Source of the DNA: CAZJRQ01 sp964548535
GTDB taxonomy: Bacteria > Bacillota > Clostridia > Oscillospirales > Ruminococcaceae
Length of the DNA stretch: 32,616 bases
Reading direction: 5' to 3'
NCBI GenBank assembly: GCA_964548535.1
Contig: CAZJRQ010000027.1
Location: 1-32,616 of the forward strand
In this document: piece after piece, positions 23,153-31,251 of the stretch
Layout: each line of letters starts with the position of its first letter
Position numbering within the stretch: the stretch's first letter is position 1
Program-made: the position numbers and the translations under genes
Notes under the pieces: model-generated
The model's input: only the letters and a program-made list of their open reading frames with translations
Told to the model about the DNA's origin: nothing
The model's database searches: none

Positions 23153-24397
23153 CTAGTATTCTGCTTTGATTTCAACTCCGCCATATGGTCTGATTGAAAG
23201 AATATGACATGAATTTTCGCCAAAAATTGTATCCATTTCCGTGCTAAACTGGGTCGCTTTTTCATTGGGTACAAACGCTTGAATAGTTCCGGCAAATCCA
23301 CCGCCGTGAACACGGTAAGCACCATCTCCGTCGAGAATTTCTTTAGCAAAATATAGAGCAGTTGAAAGTCCCTGTTCGCTTGGAGCTGATGGTGCAAACA
23401 CGTTTTGCAGATACATATATGACGAGTTGCCGGAGTCTTTGACTAGCGTTAGAAATTCTTCGAAATGTCCGTTTTTCAAAGCGTTAGATTCTTTGTCAAC
23501 ACGCTTGTTTTCGTCCATGAAATGCAAGGCTCTTAAAATTGCGCGGTCGCCGACTTTTTTTCTTAGCTGAGAAATGTTCTCGAAAATATCGTCCTTTGAA
23601 ATTTCAGATAAATATTCTTCACCGAAAAATTCTGCAACCTTACGCATTTCGATAGGAACAGCTGCATATTCTGGAGTAAGGTCGGCGTGATTTCCATGGG
23701 TATCAACAATACAAAGTTGGTGATTGCTGTGTGCAAAATCAAAGTCGATAGTGTCGATTACGGGGGATTGCGGGTTAGCAAAATCGATTGTGATAAATCC
23801 GCCCACCGATGATGCCATTTGGTCCATAAGTCCTGACGGCTTGCCGAAAAATGCGTTTTCAGCGTACTGAGCAATCTGTGCAATTTCGACCGCGGACACC
23901 TCGTGATCGTTGTAGAGTCCATTTAAAATTGTGCCGACTAGAACCTCAAAAGCGGCTGACGAAGAAAGCCCTGAGCCTTTCAAAACGTTGGAAGTTGTGT
24001 AGGCTTTAAATCCACCGATTTTATGTCCGTTTTTAGCCATTCCAGCTACGACTCCGCGGATTAGCGCCGATGAAGAATTTTCTTCATTTTTATTTGGAGT
24101 AAGCTGTGAAATGTCAATTTTATCAGCAGGAAATCCCTCTGATTTTATCTCGATTATATTATCATCAGCAGGTAGAACCATTGCGATTACGTCTAGCGAA
24201 ACTGCCGCCGCAAGCACACGTCCATTGTTATGGTCGGTATGGTTTCCGCCGACTTCGGTACGTCCTGGAGCTGAAAAAAATCTTGTTGGAGCAGTCTTGA
24301 AAATTTTCTCAAATTCACTCTTGGCATTTGCAAATCGGTTCTCTTGATATGTAATTTTGTCATCAGTATAAATGTCATTTAGGCTGTTAACGATCAT
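23153..24397 (-). CDS. galK: galactokinase
   Basis: 414 residues of the GHMP kinase family, phosphorylating galactose to galactose 1-phosphate. The galactokinase signature PGRTEVGGNHTDHNNGRVL is near residue 45, the ATP-binding GHMP motif is KGSGLSSSAAFEVLVG, and the C-terminal motif is HGGGFAGTIQAFV. The start at 24397 is chosen because GGAGG lies seven bases upstream; a longer frame to 24439 has none. No galT, galE or transporter is adjacent. The gene instead sits between rodA and an unknown gene, so it is probably expressed constitutively with them. Glu replaces the usual Asn in some galactokinase signatures (GRTEVGGNHTDH versus GRVNLIGEHTDY), a clostridial variant. Confidence 0.95.
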   Translation of the reverse strand: MIVNSLNDIYTDDKITYQENRFANAKSEFEKIFKTAPTRFFSAPGRTEVGGNHTDHNNGRVLAAAVSLDVIAMVLPADDNIIEIKSEGFPADKIDISQLTPNKNEENSSSALIRGVVAGMAKNGHKIGGFKAYTTSNVLKGSGLSSSAAFEVLVGTILNGLYNDHEVSAVEIAQIAQYAENAFFGKPSGLMDQMASSVGGFITIDFANPQSPVIDTIDFDFAHSNHQLCIVDTHGNHADLTPEYAAVPIEMRKVAEFFGEEYLSEISKDDIFENISQLRKKVGDRAILRALHFMDENKRVDKESNALKNGHFEEFLTLVKDSGNSSYMYLQNVFAPSAPSEQGLSTALYFAKEILDGDGAYRVHGGGFAGTIQAFVPNEKATQFSTEMDTIFGENSCHILSIRPYGGVEIKAEY

Positions 24398-24484
24398 GAT
24401 TTTTCCTCCGATATTTATGATTTTTATGTAATAAAGCAATTCTGCAAAAGCCGTAAATTTTGTTCGGCAAATGCAGTGCTGCTG

Positions 24485-25663
24485 TTAGTTTTTATTTTTA
24501 ATGTCAGGTGTGTTATCTGAAATTTCTGCCGTAGAATTATCACCATATTTGTTACTGCGTAAGGATGATTGGACTAGTCCAATTGCGGTGAGCATGGTTA
24601 TCATAGCTGTTCCGCCAGCTGAGATAAATGGCAAAGGCACACCGATTACTGGCATGAATCCTAAAACCATACCTATATTAATAAAGGTATGCGAGAAGAT
24701 AAGTGCGAATACTCCAGCACATACTGAACTTCCCAAAGGCGGACATTTTGCGCTGTCAGTGACAGTTCTAAGGCAGATTAAAAATAGAATTAAAATTATA
24801 ATTCCACAGCCGATAAAGCCTAAAACTTGCCCAGCGTATGAGAATATAAAATCGTTTTGCGACTCTGAAACGTAAACGAAATCTTCAGCGCCTTTTGAAA
24901 AAAGTCCCTTGCCGAAAAGTCCGCCAGACTGTAAGGCGAGCTTGCCCTGCGACTGCTGATATCCAGTTCCGAGCGGGTCAAGGTCGGGGTTAAAAAGCAC
25001 CAAAATGCGCTGTTTTTGATGTGCCTCAAGAATCCAGTTCCATGCAACCCAAATAATTGCGGGTGAAATTGCTAAAGCACCTACTATATATTTCCAGCTA
25101 AGTCCGCCGGCAATCATCATGATGATAGTAATCGCAATGAAAATTACGCCAGTACCCTCATCATTTTGCATATAGACGATAAGCTGAGGAATGGCTGCGT
25201 GACCGATAAGTCCTAAAATCGTCAGCGGTTTGTTGAATTTCTCGCGTACCGCTGTAATATGCACCGCGAATGTGATTATAAAACAAAGCTTTAATACCTC
25301 TGATGGCTGGATGGTGAAATATTTCAAATCAAGCCAGGCACGGTCGTCAGAGCCGGATGGTGCAAAGCCAAGAGGCGTGAAAGTAAGAAGTGTAAACAAA
25401 ACTCCGCCAACGGCAATGAACTTCCAGTACTTGGCTATTTTGTCAATTGAAATAAATGATAAAACAGCTAGTGCGACAGCGCCTATTATTCCGGCAATAA
25501 TTTTAGTTTTATAAATTGACGGAGTAACGCCAGCAGAAATTGAATGATAATTATTTGTGTCGACCAGGGAATATACTAAAATAATACCGCCGACACTAGC
25601 AATGGCTGTAAAAATTACAAGCCATAAATCAAAATGTTTCTCCCTATTATACAACAAAATCAC
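24485..25663 (-). CDS. rodA: SEDS-family peptidoglycan polymerase RodA
   Basis: 392 residues with about ten membrane segments. SEDS proteins polymerise lipid II glycan strands during wall growth. Landmarks are the QPSEVLKL motif after the second/third segment, the large extracytoplasmic loop with GTGYQQSQGKLALQSGGLFG, SQNDFIFSYAGQVLGFIG, and the C-terminal GVPLPFISAGGTAMI. The short N-terminus and the rod-type motif text favour RodA over FtsW; FtsW is the alternative. The start is GTG, with AAAGAGAT upstream. It is first in a minus-strand run with galK, the 197-aa gene and trmB. Confidence 0.88.
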   Translation of the reverse strand: MILLYNREKHFDLWLVIFTAIASVGGIILVYSLVDTNNYHSISAGVTPSIYKTKIIAGIIGAVALAVLSFISIDKIAKYWKFIAVGGVLFTLLTFTPLGFAPSGSDDRAWLDLKYFTIQPSEVLKLCFIITFAVHITAVREKFNKPLTILGLIGHAAIPQLIVYMQNDEGTGVIFIAITIIMMIAGGLSWKYIVGALAISPAIIWVAWNWILEAHQKQRILVLFNPDLDPLGTGYQQSQGKLALQSGGLFGKGLFSKGAEDFVYVSESQNDFIFSYAGQVLGFIGCGIIILILFLICLRTVTDSAKCPPLGSSVCAGVFALIFSHTFINIGMVLGFMPVIGVPLPFISAGGTAMITMLTAIGLVQSSLRSNKYGDNSTAEISDNTPDIKNKN

Positions 25664-25755
25664 ATCTCTTTCAATAATAAAATATTAATTTATAGTCGGT
25701 TATAAGAATTGTTTGTTAAGATAAAAAATATGTTTAGCATGCTTACTATATCTTT

Positions 25756-25831
25756 ATTATATCATAAAATATAACAAAATGACAGTAATTTAGATGACAT
25801 TAAAATTACAGTCTTGTCACTCTTTATTATA
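25756..25831 (-). promoter_or_regulatory. tandem extended -10 promoters upstream of rodA
   Basis: A 15-base direct repeat occurs exactly 70 bases apart (25751-25765 and 25821-25835). On the minus strand each copy reads ATGATATAATAAAGA, which contains the extended -10 TGATATAAT, and each has CTGTCA or CTGTTA 18 bases upstream. Confidence 0.5.
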
Positions 25832-25950
25832 TCATGCTTTATTAAAAAATAACAGAGTGAATTGTTAAAAAAGTCTTAGTGTTATTAATTACAGGACAAA
25901 CGCACGAGTTAACATTTTATAAATTTGATGTGAACGGTTTATTTTTTTAT

Positions 25951-25986
25951 GTATTTATTTCCCGCCGTGAGGCGGGAAATAAATAC
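25951..25986. repeat. perfect 36-base palindrome with GTGA loop
   Basis: GTATTTATTTCCCGCC, GTGA, GGCGGGAAATAAATAC: 16-base perfect arms. GTGA is a GNRA-type tetraloop in the plus-strand RNA. It lies between divergent genes, has no T-tract directly after it on either strand, and is much more GC-rich than its surroundings. Confidence 0.8.
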
Positions 25987-26084
25987 AAGCCTGCCCATCT
26001 GCTCATTCTATCGCAATAAAGTTTAAAGATTTGTTCATGATATCGTCATTCGTGCATTTGACGTGTTATTAATTAATAAAAATA

Positions 26085-26114
26085 TTGACTTTTTGTATAT
26101 TTTTATGGTATAAT
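26085..26114 (+). promoter_or_regulatory. predicted sigma-A promoter of the ior operon
   Basis: TTGACT, an 18-base spacer and TATAAT, about 95 bases before iorA. The 545-base gap 25664-26208 otherwise holds the rodA promoters, the palindrome and this leader; no gene is seen. Confidence 0.8.
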
Positions 26115-26124
26115 GATAACTATT

Positions 26125-26177
26125 GAAACGTAAATTGTTGTTTTTTAACAAAATTTAGGGAGCCGTTTTTACGTTTC
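26125..26177 (+). other. structured 5' leader of iorA
   Basis: GAAACGTAAA and TTTACGTTTC form a perfect ten-base closing stem right after the predicted transcription start, enclosing a TTGTT/AACAA inner hairpin and TTTAGGGAGCCG. It does not match any riboswitch I recognise and has no T-tract. Confidence 0.5.
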
Positions 26178-26208
26178 CCCTAAGATTATTGAAAGGAAAG
26201 AATTTTGT

Positions 26209-27936
26209 ATGAAAAAACTTATGTTGGGTAATGAGGCGTTTGCGAGAGGGCTGTATGAGGCTGGCTGTAAAGTTGTATCTTCATATCCAGGAACACCGTC
26301 TACTGAAATTACTGAAGAAGTTGCAAAATATGATGAAGTTTATGCTGAGTGGGCACCAAATGAAAAAGTAGCAATGGAGGTTGCGCTTGGTGCATCAATC
26401 GCTGGTACTAGAAGCTTTTGTGCTATGAAGCACGTTGGACTAAACGTTGCTGCTGATCCGCTTTATACTGCTGGATACACCGGAGTTAATGCTGGATTTG
26501 TAATTGCTGTTGCTGATGACCCTGGAATGCACTCATCACAAAACGAGCAGGATTCACGTCACCACGCAATCGCATCAAAGGTTATGATGGTTGAGCCGTC
26601 TGATTCTGCTGAATGCAAGGAGTTCACAAAGGCGGCTTTTGATTTGTCAGAGCAGTTTGATATTCCTGTAATCGTAAGACTTTCGACCAGAGTTTCACAC
26701 TCACAGTCGGCTGTTGAGATTTGTGACAGAGAAGAAAAAGATACAATAGAATATAAGAAAAATCCGCAAAAGTTTGTTATGATGCCAGGCAATGCAAAAC
26801 TGCGCCACGTTGTTGTTGAGGATAGAATGCTGAAAATTGCTGAGTATGCTGAAACTTCTCCTTTAAATAAGGTAGAGATTAACGATACTAAAATCGGTAT
26901 CATCACTAGCGGGATTTCATATCAGTACGCTAAAGAGGCTCTTGGAAATAGCGCATCATATCTAAAACTTGGTGTTGTAAATCCACTTCCTATTAATATT
27001 ATCAAGGATTTTGCTGCTAAGTTTGACAAGGTTTATGTTATTGAAGAGCTTGATGATATTATCGAGGCGCACTGTAAAAAGAACGGCGTTGACGTAATCG
27101 GCAAGGAACTTTTTGGATACATTGGTGAGATTTCACAGTCTATCGTTCGTGAGAAGCTTTTGGGCGAAACTGTTGAAACTACTGCGTTTTCAGAGAATGT
27201 TCCTGTACGTCCTCCTGTAATGTGTGCAGGCTGTCCGCACAGAGGTGTGTTCTATAGTCTTTCAAAGCTTGGAGTAATGGTTTCGGGTGATATTGGATGC
27301 TATACTTTAGGAGCAGCACCACCGTTGGCGGCTATGGATACTACAATTTGCATGGGTGCATCAATAAGTGGTTTGCATGGATTTAACAAGGCTTTGGGTG
27401 CTGATGCTGAAAAGAAATCAGTAGCAGTAATCGGCGATTCAACATTCATGCACAGCGGTATGACTGGACTTGTTAATATAGTATATAATAATTCAAACTC
27501 AACAGTTATGATTTTGGATAATTCAATTACAGGTATGACTGGACATCAACAGAATCCAACAACTGGTAAAAATCTTAAGGGTGACCCTGCAGCTGCAATA
27601 AATCTTGAAGAGCTTTGCAAGTCTATAGGAATTAAGAGTGTTAGAGTTGTTGATCCATACAACATGGCTGAAACTGAGCAGGCAATTAGGGAAGAGCTTG
27701 ACAAGGATGAGCCGTCTGTAATAATTTCACGCCGTCCATGTGCATTGCTTAAAAATGTAGTTCACAAGCCAGCTTTAAAGGTTGAGAGCGATAAGTGCGT
27801 AGGCTGTAAGCAGTGCTTGAAGATTGGCTGTCCTGCAATTTCAATTCACGACGGCAAGTGTGTGATTGATCATACACAATGTGTTGGCTGTGGAATTTGC
27901 AAGGAAATGTGCAAGCTTGGCGCAATTTGTGAGTAG
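26209..27936 (+). CDS. iorA: indolepyruvate:ferredoxin oxidoreductase, alpha subunit
   Basis: 575 residues. With IorB it interconverts aryl pyruvates and aryl-acetyl-CoA using CoA, thiamine diphosphate and ferredoxin. Residues 1-180 are the pyruvate:ferredoxin oxidoreductase pyrimidine-binding domain (SSYPGTPSTEITEE). Around 335-500 is the thiamine-diphosphate domain, with CAGCPHRG, GDIGCYTLG, GDSTF at ~409 and ILDNSITGMTGHQQNP. The C-terminus has two [4Fe-4S] ferredoxin motifs starting at Cys530 (CVGCKQCLKIGCP) and Cys558 (CVGCGICKEMCK). The first has an extra residue before its fourth Cys; the second lacks the following Pro. AAAGGAAAG lies upstream. The promoter and structured leader are just upstream, and the partner subunit lies unusually about 1.1 kb downstream. 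Confidence 0.96.
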   Translation: MKKLMLGNEAFARGLYEAGCKVVSSYPGTPSTEITEEVAKYDEVYAEWAPNEKVAMEVALGASIAGTRSFCAMKHVGLNVAADPLYTAGYTGVNAGFVIAVADDPGMHSSQNEQDSRHHAIASKVMMVEPSDSAECKEFTKAAFDLSEQFDIPVIVRLSTRVSHSQSAVEICDREEKDTIEYKKNPQKFVMMPGNAKLRHVVVEDRMLKIAEYAETSPLNKVEINDTKIGIITSGISYQYAKEALGNSASYLKLGVVNPLPINIIKDFAAKFDKVYVIEELDDIIEAHCKKNGVDVIGKELFGYIGEISQSIVREKLLGETVETTAFSENVPVRPPVMCAGCPHRGVFYSLSKLGVMVSGDIGCYTLGAAPPLAAMDTTICMGASISGLHGFNKALGADAEKKSVAVIGDSTFMHSGMTGLVNIVYNNSNSTVMILDNSITGMTGHQQNPTTGKNLKGDPAAAINLEELCKSIGIKSVRVVDPYNMAETEQAIREELDKDEPSVIISRRPCALLKNVVHKPALKVESDKCVGCKQCLKIGCPAISIHDGKCVIDHTQCVGCGICKEMCKLGAICE

Positions 27937-27979
27937 TTTTTACTGTGTAAAATGAAAAAAATTCAAGGGGCAATTTAAT

Positions 27980-28408
27980 ATGGATAATGATAACAAATTC
28001 TTGGGTACAATTGGTGCAGTTATAGGAGCAGTTTTAGGTATTGTTATATGGAGCTTGTTTGCAAATGTGAAATATTTAGTTTTGATAGGCAGCATAGCTG
28101 TTTGTTTTGGCGTGTTTTTTGGATATTTTATTTTAGGCAGGAGCTTTAGCAGCAAAGGATTTATTATTTGTATAGCTATAATTGCAGTTTCGGTATATTT
28201 TGCAACAAGACTTAACTGGTCAATTGCTTTTCAAAAAGCTTTGTCAAATCAAGGCTATGGAGAACTTGCGCTTTGGCATTCTTTTAAACATATAACGAAA
28301 TATCTTGGAATACTCAATAAAACAAGTAGCTTTTATATGAGTTTGTTATCAAACTATATGGTTACTATAATTGTTGGCAGACGTGTTTGGAAAAAGTTTG
28401 TGAGGTGA
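27980..28408 (+). CDS. small four-helix membrane protein, copy 1
   Basis: 142 residues, family not recognised. Begins MDNDNKFLGTIGAVIGAVLG, with three closely spaced membrane helices (about 8-28, 31-51, 58-78), the motif VYFATRLNW, a soluble segment, and a fourth helix near the C-terminus followed by basic residues. AAGGGGC lies about eight bases before the ATG. It lies 43 bases after iorA and is a clear paralogue of the gene at 28571 (shared MDNDNK, IGA, ATRLNW and the basic end), evidence of tandem duplication. Lying between iorA and iorB in the same orientation implies co-expression with the oxidoreductase. A role in substrate entry or membrane association is only speculation. Confidence 0.8.
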   Translation: MDNDNKFLGTIGAVIGAVLGIVIWSLFANVKYLVLIGSIAVCFGVFFGYFILGRSFSSKGFIICIAIIAVSVYFATRLNWSIAFQKALSNQGYGELALWHSFKHITKYLGILNKTSSFYMSLLSNYMVTIIVGRRVWKKFVR

Positions 28409-28439
28409 TTTTATAATAAAATCATCTACTTTGTTTAAT

Positions 28440-28570
28440 AATGCGGTTCATAAGCCAGCCAAAAGGTCGGTCGTGATAATTGTGTTGGTTGTGGAATTTG
28501 CAAGGCAATTTGCGAGTGGTTTTACTTTATAAAATGAAAATGAAGAAATTTAAAAAAGGGGTAATTTAAT
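28440..28570 (+). pseudogene. fossil of the iorA 3' end between the two membrane genes
   Basis: The stretch repeats the end of iorA: AATGCGGTTCATAAGCCAGC matches the iorA codons for NVVHKPA, then after an internal loss comes TGTGTTGGTTGTGGAATTTG, the codons of the second ferredoxin motif (CVGCGIC), then the post-stop sequence down to the ribosome binding site of the next gene. The original stop has become TGG. It marks a tandem duplication that carried the iorA tail together with the membrane gene. Confidence 0.85.
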
Positions 28571-28996
28571 ATGGATAATGATAATAAGCTTATGGGAGTA
28601 ATTGGTGCATTAATTGGAGCAATAGTTGGTATTGCGGTTTGGTGCTTGCTTGGAAAGCTAGGAGTGATAGCTTGGGTTGGCGGATTTGCAATTTGCTATG
28701 GCACACTTTTAGGCTATCATCTTTTGGGTAAGGGTGTTAGTGTTGTGGGTGTAATAATTTGTGCAGTCATCATCATTGCATCTGTTTATCTAGCAACACG
28801 TTTAAATTGGACGATTGCTACTTATTCGGAATTCAGTAAGCTAGGATATGATGTTTCGTTTACAGCTTGCTTTTCAAATATCATTGATTTAGTTGAGCTT
28901 GCAGAGTGTAAGGCTGATTTTATTAAGGATTTAGTTTTCGGGTACGTTATAACTGTGCTTTCAGGATTCACAGCGTTTAAAAAATTGGGCAGATAG
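28571..28996 (+). CDS. small four-helix membrane protein, copy 2
   Basis: 141 residues, paralogue of the preceding gene with the same plan: MDNDNKLMGVIGALIGAIVG, three N-terminal helices, VYLATRLNW, a soluble stretch richer in acidic residues and cysteines (ACFSNIIDLVELAEC) and a final helix ending FKKLGR. Conservation is strongest in the first 90 residues; the soluble segment has diverged, so the copies may have different roles. The AAAGGGG site and start context are nearly identical to copy 1 because they were duplicated too. It is followed 32 bases later by iorB. Both copies remain intact, which argues that both are used. Confidence 0.8.
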   Translation: MDNDNKLMGVIGALIGAIVGIAVWCLLGKLGVIAWVGGFAICYGTLLGYHLLGKGVSVVGVIICAVIIIASVYLATRLNWTIATYSEFSKLGYDVSFTACFSNIIDLVELAECKADFIKDLVFGYVITVLSGFTAFKKLGR

Positions 28997-29028
28997 TTTT
29001 ATATAAAACATTATGAGGTGTAATAAAT

Positions 29029-29625
29029 ATGGATACAAAATCAATTATGATTGTTGGCGTGGGCGGACAGGGCTCACTGCTTGCATCAAGACTTATAGGA
29101 AATGTTTTGCTTGCCAAGGGATATGAAGTAAAGGTTTCTGAGGTTCACGGAATGAGCCAGCGCGGCGGTTCTGTAGTAACTTACGTTAAATACGGTGACG
29201 AGGTTTGCTCGCCGGTAGTTGAAAAAGGTGAGGCTGACGTTATAATCAGCTTTGAACAGCTTGAGGCTGCAAGATGGCTTTCGTACCTTAAAAAAGGCGG
29301 TCATCTTATCACATCAACTCAGAGAATTGACCCAATGCCAGTAATCACAGGTGCTGCACAGTATCCTGATGAGATTATCGAAAAAATCAAGAATTTGGAT
29401 ATTGACGTTGTTGCTGTTGACGCTTTGACACTTGCTGAAGAGGCAGGAAATCCTAAGGCTTCAAACGTTGTGCTTATGGGTGTAGTTTCAACAAAAATGT
29501 CATTTGATGAGAGCTTGTGGCAGTCGGCTATTGAGCAGTGCGTTCCGGCTAAATTTTTAGAACTTAACAAGAAAGCATTCGCTCTTGGCAGAGAGGCAAG
29601 CGAAAAATCTGCTGTAAATGCATAA
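29029..29625 (+). CDS. iorB: indolepyruvate:ferredoxin oxidoreductase, beta subunit
   Basis: 198 residues, the gamma-type domain of 2-oxoacid:ferredoxin oxidoreductases. The N-terminal glycine-rich GVGGQGSLLASRLIG and the following SEVHGMSQRGGSVVTYVKYG are the family hallmarks, and EQLEAARWL and ALTLAEEAGNPKASNVVLMG complete the match. It binds CoA and completes the active enzyme with IorA. GAGGTG lies upstream. iorB normally follows iorA directly; here two membrane genes separate them. The gene is full length. Confidence 0.95.
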   Translation: MDTKSIMIVGVGGQGSLLASRLIGNVLLAKGYEVKVSEVHGMSQRGGSVVTYVKYGDEVCSPVVEKGEADVIISFEQLEAARWLSYLKKGGHLITSTQRIDPMPVITGAAQYPDEIIEKIKNLDIDVVAVDALTLAEEAGNPKASNVVLMGVVSTKMSFDESLWQSAIEQCVPAKFLELNKKAFALGREASEKSAVNA

Positions 29626-29731
29626 ATAAATAATTTTTAAATGTCAGTAAAAATCAGTGGGGTTTGGGGAATAATAGTTTAAATTTCGCTTGATTTTTTG
29701 AGCGGGCATTGTGCAGTTATTGTTGTATACA

Positions 29732-29781
29732 ATTGCATATCTGCTGCTGTATGCAATAATAGCTTTACCGTTTTATGCAAT
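29732..29781. promoter_or_regulatory. inverted and repeated TATGCAAT boxes upstream of paaK
   Basis: ATTGCATA at 29732, TATGCAAT at 29750 and again at 29774: a perfect inverted pair with a ten-base spacer plus a third copy 24 bases on. They lie in the 294-base gap between iorB and paaK, which also holds AT-rich possible -10 sequences but no gene. They could be an operator. Confidence 0.4.
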
Positions 29782-29919
29782 TTTATACTATATTATATAG
29801 CTTTATAAGATTGCACATTGCAAATTATAAAAAATTCCTAAGTGCTAAAACCGACTTTGCGAAAAAAACAGCTTTGTCGGAGAAATATTTCAAAAATAGC
29901 GAAAGGTGATGTTTTTCCC

Positions 29920-31230
29920 ATGTCAAAGTATTGGAACGAGAATATGGAGTGTGCAACTCATGAGGAAATGCGTGCGTGGCAGACTTTCAAACTATCCCAG
30001 CAGGTAAGACGTGTTTATGATAATGTGCCTTATTACAAGCAGAAAATGGACGAGCTTGGTGTTTCACCTGATGATATTAAATCAGTTGACGATTTAGGTA
30101 AGCTGCCATTTATGTACAAGCAAGATTTGCGTGATACATATCCGTACGGACTTTTTGCAACGCCAATGGACGAGGTTGTAAGACTTCACGCGTCATCTGG
30201 CACTACTGGTAAGCAGATTGTTGTTGGATATACTGAAAATGATTTAGGTATTTGGGCTGATTGCTGTGCTAGAGCGCTTACAGCTGCTGGTGCTGATAAG
30301 AGCGATTTTATGCATGTTTCTTACGGCTATGGATTGTTTACAGGCGGACTTGGACTGCATGGCGGTGCTGAAAGAATCGGTATGACGACTATTCCTGTTT
30401 CTTCTGGAAACACTAAACGTCAGATTAATATTATCAAGGATTTCGGTTCGACAGTGATTTGCTGCACGCCGTCTTATGCTTTGTATATTGCTGAAACGAT
30501 GAAAGAAATGGGGCTTACTAAGGACGATATCAAGCTTAAATCGGGTATATTTGGTGCTGAGGCTTGGACTGAGGAAATGCGTCGTGAGATTGAAGAAAGT
30601 CTTGGGTTAAAGGCGTTTGATATTTATGGTCTTACTGAAATTATCGGACCTGGTGTAGCGTTTGACTGCGAATGTCAAGACGGTATGCACATAAACGAGG
30701 ACCATTTTATTCCTGAAATTATTGATCCTGATACTGGTGAGGTTCTTCCAGACGGAGAGCAGGGTGAGCTTGTATTTTCATGTATCACAAAGGAAGCTTT
30801 TCCTATTTTGAGATATAGAACTAGAGATATTTGTGTTCTTGAGCGTTCAAAGTGTTCATGCGGAAGAACTTTAGTTAAAATGCGTAAGCCACGAGGACGT
30901 TCGGACGATATGCTGATTATTCGTGGAGTAAACGTGTTTCCATCGCAAATTGAGTCGGTTCTTTTGCAGTTTGGAAACACAGCACCTTACTATCAGATTA
31001 TTGTTGACAGAGTTAATAATGTTGACACTTTTGAGATTCAGGTTGAGATGACTCCTGAAATGTTTAGTGATACTGTAGGATTAATTGCTGATTATGAAAA
31101 GAAGATTACTGAGGCAATACATTCAACTCTTGGAATAATGGCTAAGATTAGAATGGTTGAGCCAAAGTCGATTACTAGAAGTGAGGGCAAGGCTGTTAGA
31201 GTAATCGACAATAGAAAGCTTGTTGATTGA
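29920..31230 (+). CDS. paaK: phenylacetate-CoA ligase (aryl-acetate activating)
   Basis: 436 residues, ANL superfamily adenylating enzyme that joins phenylacetate or a related aryl acetate to CoA with ATP. Landmarks: N-terminal NVPYYKQKM, the P-loop HASSGTTGKQIVVGYT near residue 90, YGYGLFTGGLGLHGGAE, FGAEAWTEEMR, DIYGLTEIIGPGVAFDC, and the C-terminal hinge RGRSDDMLIIRGVNVFPSQIE. The start at 29920 matches the family N-terminus (MSKYWNENMECA) and has AAAGGTGAT upstream; an open frame extends further left but lacks a site. Its place after iorAB, with the ACT gene beyond, is a common arrangement in anaerobes and supports aryl acetate use. Confidence 0.95.
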   Translation: MSKYWNENMECATHEEMRAWQTFKLSQQVRRVYDNVPYYKQKMDELGVSPDDIKSVDDLGKLPFMYKQDLRDTYPYGLFATPMDEVVRLHASSGTTGKQIVVGYTENDLGIWADCCARALTAAGADKSDFMHVSYGYGLFTGGLGLHGGAERIGMTTIPVSSGNTKRQINIIKDFGSTVICCTPSYALYIAETMKEMGLTKDDIKLKSGIFGAEAWTEEMRREIEESLGLKAFDIYGLTEIIGPGVAFDCECQDGMHINEDHFIPEIIDPDTGEVLPDGEQGELVFSCITKEAFPILRYRTRDICVLERSKCSCGRTLVKMRKPRGRSDDMLIIRGVNVFPSQIESVLLQFGNTAPYYQIIVDRVNNVDTFEIQVEMTPEMFSDTVGLIADYEKKITEAIHSTLGIMAKIRMVEPKSITRSEGKAVRVIDNRKLVD

Positions 31231-31251
31231 TTTTAAAGGATTGGTGAGTTT

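Noticed and set aside
28440..28570. A separate small ferredoxin-like gene encoding CVGCGIC
   Set aside because: No start codon or intact frame; the sequence is a decayed copy of the iorA tail.
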